This document shows, in pieces, positions 50,119 to 63,454 of a stretch of DNA of 64,000 nucleotides. Numbering within the stretch: the stretch's first letter is position 1; each line of letters begins with the position of its first letter. A program made the translations under genes and the position numbers. Origin of the DNA: Phytophthora colocasiae (Eukaryota > Oomycota > Peronosporomycetes > Peronosporales > Peronosporaceae); NCBI GenBank assembly GCA_018806915.1, contig JAGKQI010000093.1, forward strand, positions 310,001 through 374,000. The letters are read 5' to 3'. The notes under the pieces are model-generated. The model had not been told where the DNA came from. It saw nothing but the letters and a program-made list of their open reading frames with translations, and searched no databases.

Positions 50119-50373
50119 CGTCCCCGTCTCATTCCTGTCCCGGCTTTTTCTTGAAACCACATAGCCGGGCCATTTTGATTACTATTACTATTTTCTATTG
50201 GGAAACTACTACCGGTAGGTAGTACATGTGCTCATACCGTGTAATAATACGCTTGGTTAAGTTCGTTTTTTATAGCATACAAACATCTAAATAAATTCTG
50301 ATTCAGCTAAAGGTCGGAAGAAAAACGAAGGAAGTCAGCAACAAGGCGACCACAGCTCTTCTGATTCCGCAGG
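50119..50373. other. short intergenic region right of MULE
   Basis: About 250 bp; no gene seen. Presumed promoter of the PDZ-FN3 gene. Confidence 0.4.
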
Positions 50374-51802
50374 ATGGAGGAGCCCGTGACGATCCGCTCT
50401 GCGCAGGACATCGTGCATCCGCAGCCGCGACGCTCGTCCCTGTCTGTGCACTATCGTCACCGCAGCTCCAGCAGTAGCAGCCTCAGCGTCTCGGCCTGCA
50501 GCAATAGCAGCACAGTCACAAACTATCCAGCACCTAATCTGACGTCATCTCGACCTCGCCCTAGCTGGCACTTGAGTCCTGACCAGTCCTACGAGGACTA
50601 TGAGGTATAACCGTAAACTACTGTAGAGAGAGATACTGCAGGATGTTGAAGTCGAACGGCCGTTGACAGTTGTCGTCCTTCTGACTCAGGTGGTATTCAC
50701 GGAGGACAAGTTGGGCTTAACGCTGAAAAGCCAGGAGCAAGTGGACCCTTCAGGATACAGGATCCCCGTGACGATTGTGAAGTCCACGATCTTCAGTGTG
50801 GGTCAAGTTTCACACCAGATCCGAGTACGTGACAACATTCAATCTTATTCTTTTAGGCTAAAACGCCATCCTGTTCGCTTTTTGTAGGAGGGTGACGTGT
50901 TGCAATCGGTAAATGGAGAAAGCATTGCGAACTTGGAGTTCCAAGATGTACTTCGCATCCTCAAGATCGCTCCGAGACCGATTCGACTGCGGTTCCGTAC
51001 TAGATACACAATAAGAGGAGCGCGCCGAGCGTGGTCGATGTCAGGAGAAGAACAACAAGAGGCATCGTCCAGATGTTCAAGTGTGAGCAGTGTTGATAGT
51101 GAGCTGCGTGTACCAGTAGCAGTAGGGTCTTTCCTGTTCCCTGAACACTCGGACCTCGAAGAGGATCGAGATGATTCGGACAGCCAAGGCGCTGTCATGT
51201 CGGAGAGCTTTGGTGACGCCGACAGCGCACGATCGACTGAAAACAGCTCGGTGATTACAGACTTTACAGATGCAGAATTGACGTCCAGCCGGCAGTCGTC
51301 ACGGTTAGCAGCATTCCTACGTAAGCCGTTCCGTCGTAATGATGGGTTTGACGGAGGTCGTTTAGAGCTTCGCATGGGTATTGTGCCAGCCACACCTCGC
51401 ACAGAGATTTCTCTCGATTCGCCTTCAAAGGTACGGGTTTTCTGAAGCCTTCCATAGCTAAATATTGACATTTACAATCGGTGACAGGCCGCAATTCACG
51501 TTCGATGGCGGGTGCACTCGAACGCTATATCATATCACCTACAGTTTTCTCGGGACTGGACGATGAAAGTGTGGAAGAGCTGGTCTGGGCGGCCTCGACG
51601 ATCAAGTGACAACGAACGCGAGCTCTTTACGACGATCTTCGGTCTTGACTACTCCAAGAGTTACGTGGTGCGAATTCGTTATGAATTCAGTGGCGGCCAC
51701 GGCCCGGGCGAGTGGAGCTCGCCTAGTATTCCACTTTCAACCATCAGCCATGTAGACGCCATGCACCACCGAATTGCCCAACCACGAGCTCACCAAAGAT
51801 GA
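50374..51802 (+). CDS. PDZ and fibronectin type III domain protein
   Basis: Four exons. Exon 1 (from ATG 50374) encodes a Ser/His-rich disordered N-terminus. Exons 2-3 carry a PDZ-like domain (VVFTEDKLGLTLKSQ, then across an intron EGDVLQSVNGESIANLEF), followed by an acidic Ser-rich linker. Exon 4 carries a fibronectin type III-like domain (AAIHVRWRVHSNAISYHLQF, YVVRIRYEFSGGHGPGEWS). Introns are GT-AG (for example GTATAACC after codon YEDYE). PDZ domains bind C-terminal or internal peptides, so a cytoplasmic scaffold is likely. No signal peptide. The neighbouring VPS13-like gene also has a PDZ-like segment. Confidence 0.75.
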
Positions 51803-52057
51803 TACCGCCACGAAAGTCTCCGATCTAGTTTCACCAGCTCTATATACTGCTCTACCCAGTTGGGAACCCTCAATGACGTATTCGTTGACTCATGGCAAGT
51901 TGCACAGGAGTTCACCCACGCGATCCGATTTAACAGGTTCGACTCGTCTGCCTGTTGAATATTTTTTTGTCCAATAGCATCTTTTTACTTATATACGGAA
52001 AGCCAGCTCTCAATAGTCAACAACAGTCCATTTCGCACTAATTATTTATTCGCCACG
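51803..52057. promoter_or_regulatory. promoter region of the VPS13-like gene
   Basis: 255 bp between same-strand genes. CCATTTCGCACTAATT at about 52028-52043, 15 bp before the ATG, loosely resembles the oomycete initiator/flanking element. Other ORFs here are shadows. Confidence 0.4.
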
Positions 52058-55000
52058 ATGCTGGAAGGCGCGCTCAAGTCGTGGATCGTGTACTTCCTAG
52101 GCCAATACGTGGAGAGCCAAACGGTGAATGTGTCAGCCAAGCTTTGGCAATCGTCGGAGCGGCTTAAGCTCGAGAATCTGACGCTAAAGGCCAGTGTAAT
52201 TCCGAGTTGGTTGCCTTTCAGACTTAAAACAGGCTTTATCGGCCTATTTGAAGCAGACCTGCCGATCTCCGCCATCTTCGGTAGTGGTTCTGCCAAGATC
52301 AAATTCCAGGACGTTCTACTTATTCTGGAACCTTTGAAACATGATGATGAAGAACTACAGGACGAGATCTCCGCCCTAGTGGATCAGAAGATGGCTAGAC
52401 TTGAACAGGACCTGCAGGACCGATGGAACGGCCCTCAAGTACCAGAGTATACAGTTCCACATGAGAGTGAAGGTTACTTCGGCACCGATGGCTGGATAGG
52501 ACGAACGATGACCAAGCTTATTGACAACCTGCAGGTTGACATCAGGAATCTGCACATTAGAGTGGAAGGAGTGTGGTCCCCTTCTGGACCTATGAGAAGC
52601 CCTCCGACGTCTAGGACAGGTAATAAGGACAAGAGCAGGACGGACGGAGTGAAGTTTGCTGCAGGATTTACGCTTGGGGCTCTTTCAGCAGTTACAACCC
52701 CCAGTAATTGGCGAGTTGGAGGATTTGACGATCAGAAGGAGGAGATGCCGCAGGAGAAAAACCACTTGGTGTTCAAGTTGATTAATGCTATCGATCTGTC
52801 GGCGTACGTGGATCCGAACGCTCTACATTTTATCCATTCAAGAGTGCATCCAAAAGTACTGCAATCGACTCTGTCCAGACTGAAGGAGATGGGATCCAGA
52901 TCAGCCAAGGCCGATTGGTGGAACGCAGAAGAAAGCGCGCATGCACACAGATTCTTGGTGGCACCGATTAACGTGGCGTTAAAGTTAACGATGAATACTG
53001 CGACTCATCACTCACAGACGGAAGATCCCCGGTATGACGCAGTGTTCCATTTGTCGCGAATTTGGATGACACTGGATGAGGAGCAGCTTTCAGTGCTCAA
53101 TCTGATTATTGAGTCGTTCTCAGGGCATGAAAAGTGGAGAGTTATGGTAGCAGAACAAGTGAAGGCGTCAGAGCGCCACACAGCAAGTAACGAGGTCAAA
53201 ATGACCGAGCTGGCGGAACATTATTTATTGCTTTGGAATCAGGTTATGACGATGAAGGGCGAAGGAATCGATGCCCTGAGAAAAAGTGAGGTGTGGATTA
53301 ATGCGACGAGGATAGAACAACAACTTCCGTACGAGGTGGTGGTGTCCATACGGAATCGGCTTGGACTGGATTGTGTTGCAGGAGAGGGTAAGACTATTCC
53401 ATACCCCAGTACGCTGTATGGGCTTGGAGATGCTATAGGTATTCCGCTACCAGAGATCAGTGTGGCGTTTCCCAAAGGACCAACTGGCCTTTTCTTCACT
53501 ATACTGCCTACTGGTGACGTGGCAGTTAAACAGCGCGCTGAGAAAAGTCCTGCTGCTGCGAAAGACAGTGTGAAATCGGGACTACTGCTTATTAAGATTG
53601 ATGACAGACCACTGCGATCAGTTTTCAAGTTTAAGTCGGGATTGGATTTGGAGCTAGCGATTGATTCCATGCCAGGACCGAAAGTGCTAACATTTCGTCA
53701 CCCCTCTGTGATTCCTCCCGAGATTACTCCGTCGCGGCCAGTTGCCCAAGTCTCGTTTACTTCAGACCAGCTGAAGTTCTGCCTTGTGCGCGCTTTCCAG
53801 AAACAAGTGGTGGCAGAAGTGATGCTGGATCGCCCTGCGGTTACAATTAATGGCTTTGGCCCGAGTTTGTTTTCGTATCATTTTTATGAAGTCAAGGTTG
53901 AGGACTTTTACGTTCAAAGCATGTCAAGAAAAGAGAATGAGGGGAATCACTGCATCGCTTCGAGTATACGCAAACCTATCGATGGATTTATTGACGAAGA
54001 TGAACCGAACGCATCCCTTCGATTCAGTATGAATTACCTCTACGAGACCCATCCTGATGCTCGACCTGGTAAAGTTGACACGTACGGGTCGAAGATCTCT
54101 TTGGCCATTGGAAACTCTATTGCTGTATTCGATGAAGCGAAGATGACTGCGCTTCTTGGTGAATGGCACGGCTGGCTCGGTGCGATATCAAGCAATTACT
54201 CAAGTGGCGTCCCATCGTCCAGTCTCACTCGAATGGATGTTGATTTAACTGCCATGCCACCTCTCTCACAGTTGGTGTCGTCATACGCATCGACCAGTCC
54301 ATCCAATACTGTCGAGAACTTCCCACCAACAGAGATAAGCAGCTATTCATATGAAGTCAAGGTTGACATGTTACGCGTGTTTGTTAGTGCCCCTGAAGCA
54401 CCCGCGGCTCCTGTAGAGCTTTCAAATGAACCTTCCTATCGAGCATTGTTAAAGCAACTCGTTGGAGATGAGCCGAGCGGACCACCAGCTATACCGGATT
54501 GGGCGAAAGCTGCTCATGCTATTGTAGTGATGCAGCGTTTTATTCGAGGAGCTATCGTGCGGAAGCGGAAGATGGTTCGCTTGGCGCTAGCGAGGAGTCG
54601 CTGGGATTACTATCAAGGTGGCGAAATGATGGGCTGGCTGTATACACGAGATGATTCTCTCGCGTTTCGTCGATGGCGGCGATCGTGGTGTCACTTGGAT
54701 GAAGACGGTCATTTTTCTATACACAGTAACGGTTCAGGCGCAGATATCCTCGACGAGTTCAGCCTGCTTGGATGCAAGGTGATCATGCTGCCCTATGCTT
54801 CCGGAGGGCCTTGGGGTTCTCAGAAGGGTAAATTGTGTGAGGTACTCGAGATCACAACTGTGTCTGGTATTCTTCGCAAGGTCCTGAGTTCTGACAACCT
54901 GATAGAGTTAAAGAAGTGGAAGCAGAGCATTGAAATTAGTGCAAGAAATGCGGCCAAGCGATCACTCAGTGAAGATATCGAGGAAGAAGATGCTCTGTAC

Positions 55001-58000
55001 GAGACAGCAATCGAAGACGGCAATTACCAAGTTGAAGAAGATGAGGTGCGATTTGGAGTTTCAGACCAGAGAACTGCTGCAGCTTGGGACGAGCTGCTGC
55101 TCGGAGGGTTTTCCAGTTTCTATAGGCCGGCTGCAACTCTCAAGAAAGAGCAGTCATCGTGGTTCTCACTGAGCGTCACCAACGTGACCTTCGCTGTTGA
55201 TGTGCATCGCGTATCCGAGCCAGACCGCTCTGCATTTGCTTTGTATCTTGGCTTGAAGGATTTCACGGTATTGGATCATCGACAATCGTCTGATTATGGC
55301 GTTTTGCACGTCGGAGACAGATTTTTGAGTTTGAAGAATGGAGAATTGACTCCTGGAAAGATGCGAGCGGATCATCTTAGCAAGGGGCCATTTCTCGCCC
55401 TGCGTATGTCGTATCGAGGGGCGCGTGGTGGATCCGATTGCTTTGTGCTACAGAATGGGCTGCATGCAGATCTTACCATATCGGGTTGGGTGATGCCTCT
55501 CACTCTAACGCACGTTCTCTTTGAGATACTCGATGTTCTGGATGTGCTATGGACTGCTGACACCGAGACAGCGGAAAGTGGAGCTGGTCGTACATACGCA
55601 CCCGAGCCACCAAGCTCTGTTGCCTGGAAAGAGGTCCCTGAGCTTGGAATCCAGATTCGCGCTCCTATCTTAGAGGCATACCTTGAAGATTCCCACTGTG
55701 TGGCGAAGCTGACAATTGAGGACAGCTCATGTTCGTATCGTGCTGACCCTGGAGTTGAAAACTTTAAGCTGCATCTTGGACCGACGGCATTGTTCGTGCT
55801 GACTGAAGATGTCGCCCTTCGACTTGTCCAAGTGGACAAGTTCTGGCTCAGTTACGACCTCAGAATACACCGGCAAACGGACTCACCCATTGGAGGGTGT
55901 GACCTGTGTTGTGATGAATCCACAAAGCGGCCTGTATGCCATCGTTCTGTTAGCATCTCGATTGGCCAGGTCAAGCTAGAGGCAGACCGAAGACTGGAGC
56001 TTCTTTTTGCATTACTGGAGGCTCTCACATACAGTGAAGTGCCAGCTGAAGCCGAAGATACTGAGTTCGATAGTGCGAACGAAGAGAAGACTATGGACAG
56101 TGACAGAGATGGGTTCGAAAGGAGAGGGTATGATGTCAATTTTTTACCAGGGGAAAACTTTTCGCAAACAGAGCGACTTCCATCCATGCAATTCAGTCTC
56201 CAAGACCAGGATTCGACGAGTGACTTACGGCCAATGTATGCGACTGGATTCAGTCGGCCATACGCTTCTCCATCGGGACGTAGCCGGATGTCTACTGCTA
56301 CCTCTGCTGGATTAAACTACGGATTGCATGACAATAGTCAAGAGCGATCCAAGCGAAAGCCGAAGGTGTCTGCTTTCATCCCATTGTTGAACTATCAGCT
56401 CCTTGTTGGCATTTCAAGCGACAACTTAGAGCGTCATACTTCGACAAGGACTATTTTTCGCACGCGCTTGCGGATGGGAAGGATCCATGACCGATTATCT
56501 ATCACGTGTTACTCAGTGGTGTTTGAAGTGATCAAAAGGAGTTTGTCCGTTGTGTCACTGGACACTTACATCCCTGTTATGAACTTCTCCATCAGCGATA
56601 TGAAGATGCAGTGCATGACGCGGACGGAGTTTTTGACGGACCACGCGGTGGATGCAAGCGTGGAGATATCCGCACGTTACTACAACACTTCTTTGGCAGA
56701 CTGGGAGCCCTTTATTGAGCCATGGAGAGCGTACGCGAAAGCAAGAAGCGATGGCGGAGAGGATGGAACAACCATGCAGCTGAGTGCATTACAGCGACTG
56801 AATGTCAATTGCACTGACTCACTAATTCGCTTGTTGTCCAGCATTGCGAAAAACCGTCGTAAGCAAGACTTCATCGTTGAAAAGAGGACCCTCGCCGCAG
56901 TGGCTGCTGACGGAGAAGCCAAAAAAGAAGACGGCCGAGTGTGCGTCCTGAACAACCTGGGTGTTCCAATTCGGCTCGCCAATCTTAACACGTCACACGC
57001 AGGGACACTTCACGTTGATGTAAGAGACGGGTGGTCATTCCCAGGGTACTCTCGCTTCCATAACGTTCGCGTGTCGGTAGTTTTGTTGCCTTGGTGGCAC
57101 CCACGGGAGATGCAGGAGGTAGAGAACTTCCGTCACAAGTTCTCGCTTCCGTACGGAGGAGCTCAGTCCGGTGTCACGCCAATTCTGCGGATCGACGTTC
57201 TCACTACGGACGAGGGGAAACGCAACTATGTGTTTGATCATGTCACCAACAAGTATGTGGAGGTCGAAGAAGAAGAGGAAGATGACTTCTTCGACGTACC
57301 TGCTGCACAGAGAATCACACCACCTAATACTCAAAGCTGCGTAAATCGGGGAGACAGCACGAACACGAGTATCTCTCAACGGGCAAAGTGGTCATCTGTT
57401 GGGTCAGCGGAAATTAACCTGGCTGGTAACGTAATGGCCTCCCTAGATCCGAATCGAATGAAGCTGAACCGATGGTACCGTCTTCACGACTTACGCGGAA
57501 ATGTCACGGGCGAGATTTTTGTGGGTCTTCACTTTGTACCAGACGTGGATAACCCAGTCCAGAGGAACAGGATGAATGAGCCACAACAAGTGAAAGATGG
57601 TCAGTTCCTGGTGTTTGATCCACTGAAAATCGTCACTGCGAACCCAAGCAACCCTACAGATCAATGCAAGGACCACGTGATGCTGTCAGATGGTCTACGC
57701 GGGAGTTATATCCCGCCGTTGGCTTTAGAAGTCATGATTGGTTCGTCACGAATGAGCTTGATGTGTCCTCTACGCCGCGCGGGGAAATTTTTAATCCAAG
57801 GCGAGAATGTCCTTGCTGAAGTTAAGGTTGCTCAGCGAGATGAGTCACGACGTGTGCTGCTGTTGAGCTCGCCTGTTCAGTTGAAGAATGGTTGGTACAT
57901 GTTCAGAACTAATACGGATGGATAGTGCTAACGTATCTGTGTTTTATACAGACACAAGTATTGACATGGAGCTGTGGACCTGTCGCACGCGCTTAGCTCC

Positions 58001-61000
58001 TGGCGAGGTTAGTTGTTTTTGTGGGCTTGGAATTGTGTACTCGTACCGGAAGCTGACTCTTTAATGTGGCGATTTGCTATACAGAGTGGGGTCTTGCCAA
58101 GAACAGGAAAGCTGATGACGCTGACTACTAGCAACAAAATGTCTGTTCCAATCAGCGCCATGTTTGGTGAAGAGAAGGATTCCATTGTTGTGAAGGTGGA
58201 TGGCTGCAAACCAACAGTTGTTGCAGATCTAAACAAGCTGGCAGCCGGTTCTACAATTTTAACGCTGGAAGCAGAAGACCCTGAAGGCTTGGGCTATTGT
58301 CTTTACGTAAACATCACTTCCCACATGCGCAAGGTATACCGAGAAGAGCACCAGGGAATGATCACTCGTGGAAATGCGAACCAAGATGGCGAGTTGCAGA
58401 CATACGCTACCAAGTATCAGATTTGTCTGCACTCATGCCTAATGTTTGAGAATACCCTCCCAATTCGGGTCCAGTACAAGATTATTGCGAGTGGGATATT
58501 GGAGGAGATAATCCGTACTGGTACACTTTCTCCTGGTGAAGAGGTACCTATCCACGACTTCCAATTGGACGCACGTTTGATGCTGCGATTGCCTGAAATG
58601 GATTCGATCTGGAGTCGCCTGATTAATCTTGGCGATTGCATTTACCGTGAAGGGATGGACAAGTCGATTAAGTCGATGTTAGGAGCAATCGGCGCATGGG
58701 ACCCAGTCGTGGAATTCCGCCCATCCCCGCAAAGTTCTGGCATCACGTTTAAGGAGGGGGATATCTCTTCGAACACGGTTACTACCCGCATTGACTATAC
58801 TGCTGCAGACGATGGGAGCCCACGAATTGTCCTGTACTGCTCATTGTGGGTGTACAATCAGTCTCACGTCCAGACGCTGCTGTTCCGATGTGCTGACAAC
58901 CCGGATGCGACCACTTTGGTTGTGCCTCAGCTCGTCCCTCAGCGCCCTGTTCCTCGGTTAATGGACTGCCCTGGTCAAGCCTTCGAGATTGGTACTATCA
59001 TCGACACAGAAGTCTCTCGCTGGTCAGACAAAATTCACTCGACCGTTGTGGGCGTTCAAGAACCGATCAGCCTGAAGTTTGGCAGCAAATTGGGGCCGAA
59101 AACTCGCAATGAACTGGGAATCTCCATCCAGAGACCTCTTGGCCAGTTTCACCGCACGACCCAGGTTATCGTGACGTCACACTTCGTGTTTGTCAACAAA
59201 ACCCACGCAGCATTCAAGGTGTCGCAGTACATGAGGACGAGCGACCGAGTGGTGGAACTCCCTGCCATGTCGAAGAAAGGAGCGCCTTCATCGCACCATT
59301 TTGACTTTGATGCTGCAACTAGCCTGGCAAATCGACGAGTTTACTTACGCATGGACCACCATGGAGCGGAATGGAGTGGTCCATTTGCTGTTGACGAGGA
59401 AAATGAGTTTTCACTGAAGCTCAAAGGATCGGTGATGGATTCTTGGAGAGATAGCAGTGGAAATGCGTACGATGGTTTCCGCCGTAGTGTCGCGGAGATG
59501 CACCGCGTCAAAGTTCGGATCAGCAACTTGGGCCCGAGTATGGTTGTTACACTCTTGCGTGACGATCCGCCGATGTATATGATCCGCAACGAATCTAGTT
59601 CCGATGTTTTCGTAAGCCAGGTGCACAATTCAGACGAAACAGTGGTGATTCGGAGCCACGAGTACATCCCCTTCGCGTGGGTAAAGCCGGATGGACCTTG
59701 GTAAGTGGAATACTTGTTCTTGCGGTGCCATGCCGATTTATACTAACGAGTTCGTGTTCGCAGGCGAGTGGCTTGTCGAACAGGAAGCGTCGTGGGGCGT
59801 GTTGAAATGGTCTCACGGAACTATGGGATCTACGATTTTGCCAACTTGGATCGAGAAAGGAACATTGATGCATTGCGCTATCGGATGTTTGGGAGCAAAT
59901 CTAAGTCGATTACTGGAGACATTGTCGTGGACCGCGCCTCACGCGTGTTAGTTTTCCGCGACCATGACAAGGACAAGCCTCCGAGTTACATTCTGGAGGT
60001 GAAAATCGTCGCGGCACGCCTGCGCAACGAGTTTTCTCTGAAGCCGGACTCGACGGCAGAACTCATCGCTGAAACCGATAACCATGCCGTACGTGACTAA
60101 CAGAGCACTCTGGGTTTTGCAGGACTTTGTGTGCTAACACCTGTGCTATCCTTTTAATTTTTTTCAGGCGAAAGCAGCGGAATCGAAAGAGCTAAAGACC
60201 GCTCACGTGTATCGATTCGACTCTGACCTCGAGTTTGCCTGTGACTCACGACCTAAGAAGCTTACGTTAAATTTCTACGAAAGTCAAGGAGACCAGGAAG
60301 GTGTATTGCGCGACATGTCCTCCATTGGTATCGATGATGAGAGCTATTTCAATAGTAATCGTGTTAATCGAATTGGAGGTAGCTCGGCAGAGCTGGCGTT
60401 GAATGCCACTGAACTGGATGGCTCAGGGAGTCCGAGAACTGGTGACGACTCCACTTCGTTCGAGATGATGTACACACCTGCAGCTTCTCCTGTCCGGCGG
60501 TGTCGCCCTTTGTCAGGCAATATCTCGGACAGTGTGTTGTCTCGGAACCAAGCGTTTTATCGACATGACAGCAATCTCTCGTATGTAGATGGACCAGCAG
60601 TGCAGCTAAGCGATGTCGAGCGAGTTAGCGATTCCTATGCCTCTTCAGAGCAGTCTGACGAGGAAGATGGTCACAAAAAGGAGCATGAATACGGTGCAGC
60701 TGGAACTGTCGAGATCAAAATCCCGAAGAAAGCTTGGACTCGAATGGGTGTCGGGGCTAAGCGGTCAATTGCTCTGTCCTACAGTACAGCAGAGCAGGCA
60801 CGCCGATCATTGGGACGGGTGGAAGGTCACTGGTGGGAATTGCGCGACCCAGAGAGTGGAGATTTGGTTGGCGAAGTACTGGTAGCGCTGAAGTTCCGTA
60901 CGTCAGTGCGTGAACACATCCAACCCACGGGTATTTACAACATGAGTGCAATTATCCCGAGCATTGGCCTCTCCTTCCTTCACAATGCGAATTCCGGTAT

Positions 61001-62393
61001 GGTTGAAGTGGCGTATCTCTCGATGCAACGCCTCGGTTTGCTTTACTCATGTGCCGGTGGTAGCAGCGAGGTGGTGTTTTCGCTTGGCAACCTACAAATG
61101 GATAACCAGATGGAGCGTGAAGTTGTTCTTGGGCCTAAAGTCCATCAAGTCAAGGAAGGTGTATCTGTGCGTCTGAGAGATCGCTGGCGGAGTTTCATGA
61201 ATTACCGATACCGCGGCATTTTCGATGAACTAGACACCAACAGTCTGAGTGTCATTCAGTTTCGGATGCTGTGGAATTCCAGCTGCCACGCAGGCGAGTT
61301 CATGCACTACGAACTTATTGAGCTCATCATGCAAGAACTGGAAGTTTCAACAGATGAGAAGTTTGTCGTAAATCTGATCAGTGTCTTCCAAGGCTTAGAG
61401 GGACTTACAAGCCAACACACTTTCGAGGAAATCGTGAACACACAGCTGGACTACGCAGGCAGTCTTCATAGTAACGCCGTGGTGCCTGCTGCAGGCTCTG
61501 ATGAACGCAGTGGAGTGGGAGGTGCGGGTTCTGCAACGGCTGAACCCAGTGGTGTGTACATCGAAGAGCTGTCAATCGAAGCGATCCGCATCAAGTTTAC
61601 CATGGAACTTCACGGTGGACGGTACATTAAAACACTGGGTCCTTCTGGTCGGCGACTGGCTGTCTACCTTCCTGAATCCAACGTGAAGGACTTCCGCTTG
61701 AATCTGACGAAGCTTTCATTTACGCACCTGTACGAGCCTCAAGCCAGTGTGGTGGAGAAGGTAACCCGACGATACTCGCAACAGGCCGTCATTCTCGTTC
61801 TCAGTGGTTTGCACACTGTCTCAGTGTACGCGAATCCGATCCGAATCGTTTACCGGCTGGGCCATGGTGTGGTGGAACTTGTACGTTTACCCGCGCGTGG
61901 TTTGGCGTCTGGTAGCCCTCTAGAGCTTATCAGCGGCGCGTATCTCGGCGTCCGTTCGTTGGCGATGAACACGATCAGCGCTAGCTACGAAATCGTTGCA
62001 GGAGCAACCGGCATCTTCGGCGCGATATTGACACCATTTGTTCCTGAAAGTCGACGCAAAGCTTTCGAAGATGATCTGGTTGCATTCCAGCGTGCTGTAA
62101 TCGAGGAGGTGGATGCTTTTGATGCTGCTGAAGAGCGCACCATGACGAAGGTGATCGTTCGAAAGCCACGCGAGTTCGACCCAAGTGGTGTGGGTCTGCT
62201 GACCGTGTATGGCCCCGGTTCCGTACCTCTGGAAGAGCAGGAACGCATTGACCACAAGGCTGTTGTATTGCTGCAGCTTTGGTGGCGACGTCGACGACGT
62301 GCCAGGCTGCTTCTTGCTGAAGCTCGCCGGCTCCGACCTGAGTCTGAAGATGCAGACCGCGTGTTTGGAGCGAACCAGTGTGCAGTACAGTGA
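52058..62393 (+). CDS. VPS13: VPS13-like bridge lipid-transfer protein with PDZ-like, IQ and PH-like inserts
   Basis: About 3,300 residues in five or so exons: 52058 to about 57900, a tiny exon near 57955-58007, 58085-59700, about 59763-60087, and about 60168-62393. VPS13 proteins carry lipids between organelles through a long hydrophobic groove. Seen: chorein-type N-terminus (LKSWIVYFLGQYVESQTVNV), a PDZ-like segment at ~470-550 (GPTGLFFTILPTGDVAVK), an IQ-like motif (VVMQRFIRGAIVRKRKM) leading into a PH-like region at ~815-965, a C2-like strand set near 1775-1830, the SHR-BD/adaptor-binding region (YIPFAWVKPDGPW), a VPS13 C-terminal region (GATGIFGAILTPF), and a final IQ-like motif (VVLLQLWWRRRRRARLL). 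The junction at 57895-57958 is uncertain. Confidence 0.82.
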
Positions 62394-62716
62394 GATTTCT
62401 GAGGCATTGAACGTTCTTGCTAGGTAGCTGCTTGTACAGTAGTGAACAGTATTGCAGCGTCTTAGCGAGCTCTTCGTTTTTGCTTATTTATTATCGGTGG
62501 CAACGCCGGAAAAGTTTTCCTTTTCTTGTTGAACATGTATCTCCATCTTCTTAGGTTGAAGTAGATTAGCCATGGTTCAACCACTCATCGATGCAAAGCC
62601 TCACGAGCGATCCTCGATGGTCTCAGAGCTGCAACACTACATCGTTTAACGGATCTTCATCTGCAAGCAAGTAACGGCGACATCTGTGGCATTTTCCAAC
62701 TCTCCCGCTGTCGACG
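62394..62716. other. intergenic before tandem Mpv17 genes
   Basis: Contains the VPS13 3' region and the first Mpv17 promoter. GGCATTTTCCAACTC about 25 bp before ATG 62717 resembles the flanking part of the oomycete core promoter. Confidence 0.4.
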
Positions 62717-63325
62717 ATGCGCGGGTTTCGAGTCAAGTACGATCGATGGCTGCAAGACTCGCCACTACTGACGAAAGGTGTGACGTCGGCCATTCTCTTC
62801 GGTCTTGGAGACCGAATCGCCCAGCGGACAGAGAATTCCGAGACCGGAAAAGACGACGCCGGATGGCAACGGACGGCACGCATGATGCTGTGGGGCGGCT
62901 TGGCGTTCGCCCCCATTGGCCACGCGTGGTATAACTTCCTCGAGAAAGCCGTACGGGGCAAAAGCACCGCTGTTATCGTCAAGAAGATTGCAGCAGATCA
63001 GCTCATCTTCTCTCCACCGCTGTCTCTTGTGTTCTTCACTTACGCTGGTGTATCGGAGGGCAAACCAGTACGTGAAACAGTGGCGTCTGCAGTGACCAAA
63101 CTGCCGCCTACATTGGCAGTGAATTGGACTGTGTGGCCTCTAGTGCACGTGTGCACATTCGGCTTCGTGCCGTTGCAATACCGGATCCTCTTTATCAACG
63201 TGGTGAACATCGGCTGGTCCGCGTTCCTCTCGCGAATGGCGAGTGAAGGTGAAGAAGGTTCAAATGGACACAAGCTAGAGGAGTTCCTGGTTCACATGGA
63301 GGAGGAGGAAACAGCGGCCGCATGA
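62717..63325 (+). CDS. Mpv17/PMP22 family membrane protein
   Basis: A single-exon 202-residue membrane protein of the Mpv17/PMP22/Sym1 family, found in inner mitochondrial or peroxisomal membranes. Family landmarks: the N-terminal YDRWLQDSPLLTKGVTSAIL, GDRIAQ, and the C-terminal signature NWTVWPLVHVCTFGFVPLQY followed by NVVNIGWSAFLSR. The start is the only ATG that gives the full N-terminus. The tail is acidic. Organelle and transported substrate cannot be told from sequence. Confidence 0.88.
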   Translation: MRGFRVKYDRWLQDSPLLTKGVTSAILFGLGDRIAQRTENSETGKDDAGWQRTARMMLWGGLAFAPIGHAWYNFLEKAVRGKSTAVIVKKIAADQLIFSPPLSLVFFTYAGVSEGKPVRETVASAVTKLPPTLAVNWTVWPLVHVCTFGFVPLQYRILFINVVNIGWSAFLSRMASEGEEGSNGHKLEEFLVHMEEEETAAA

Positions 63326-63454
63326 ATGAGCCCCGTAGTTTATAAAGTAGTTTTGTTAAACCAGCTTCATCGAGGTAGGACGGCGCGTACTTGACGTTCA
63401 GTCTGTGTGCTTCAAATCAAGTGCATTTACTCTCCTCTCCACACATTCGCCAAT

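Noticed and set aside
51774..51977. 67-codon ORF after the PDZ-FN3 gene
   Set aside because: Out-of-frame overlap with the last exon and no recognisable features.
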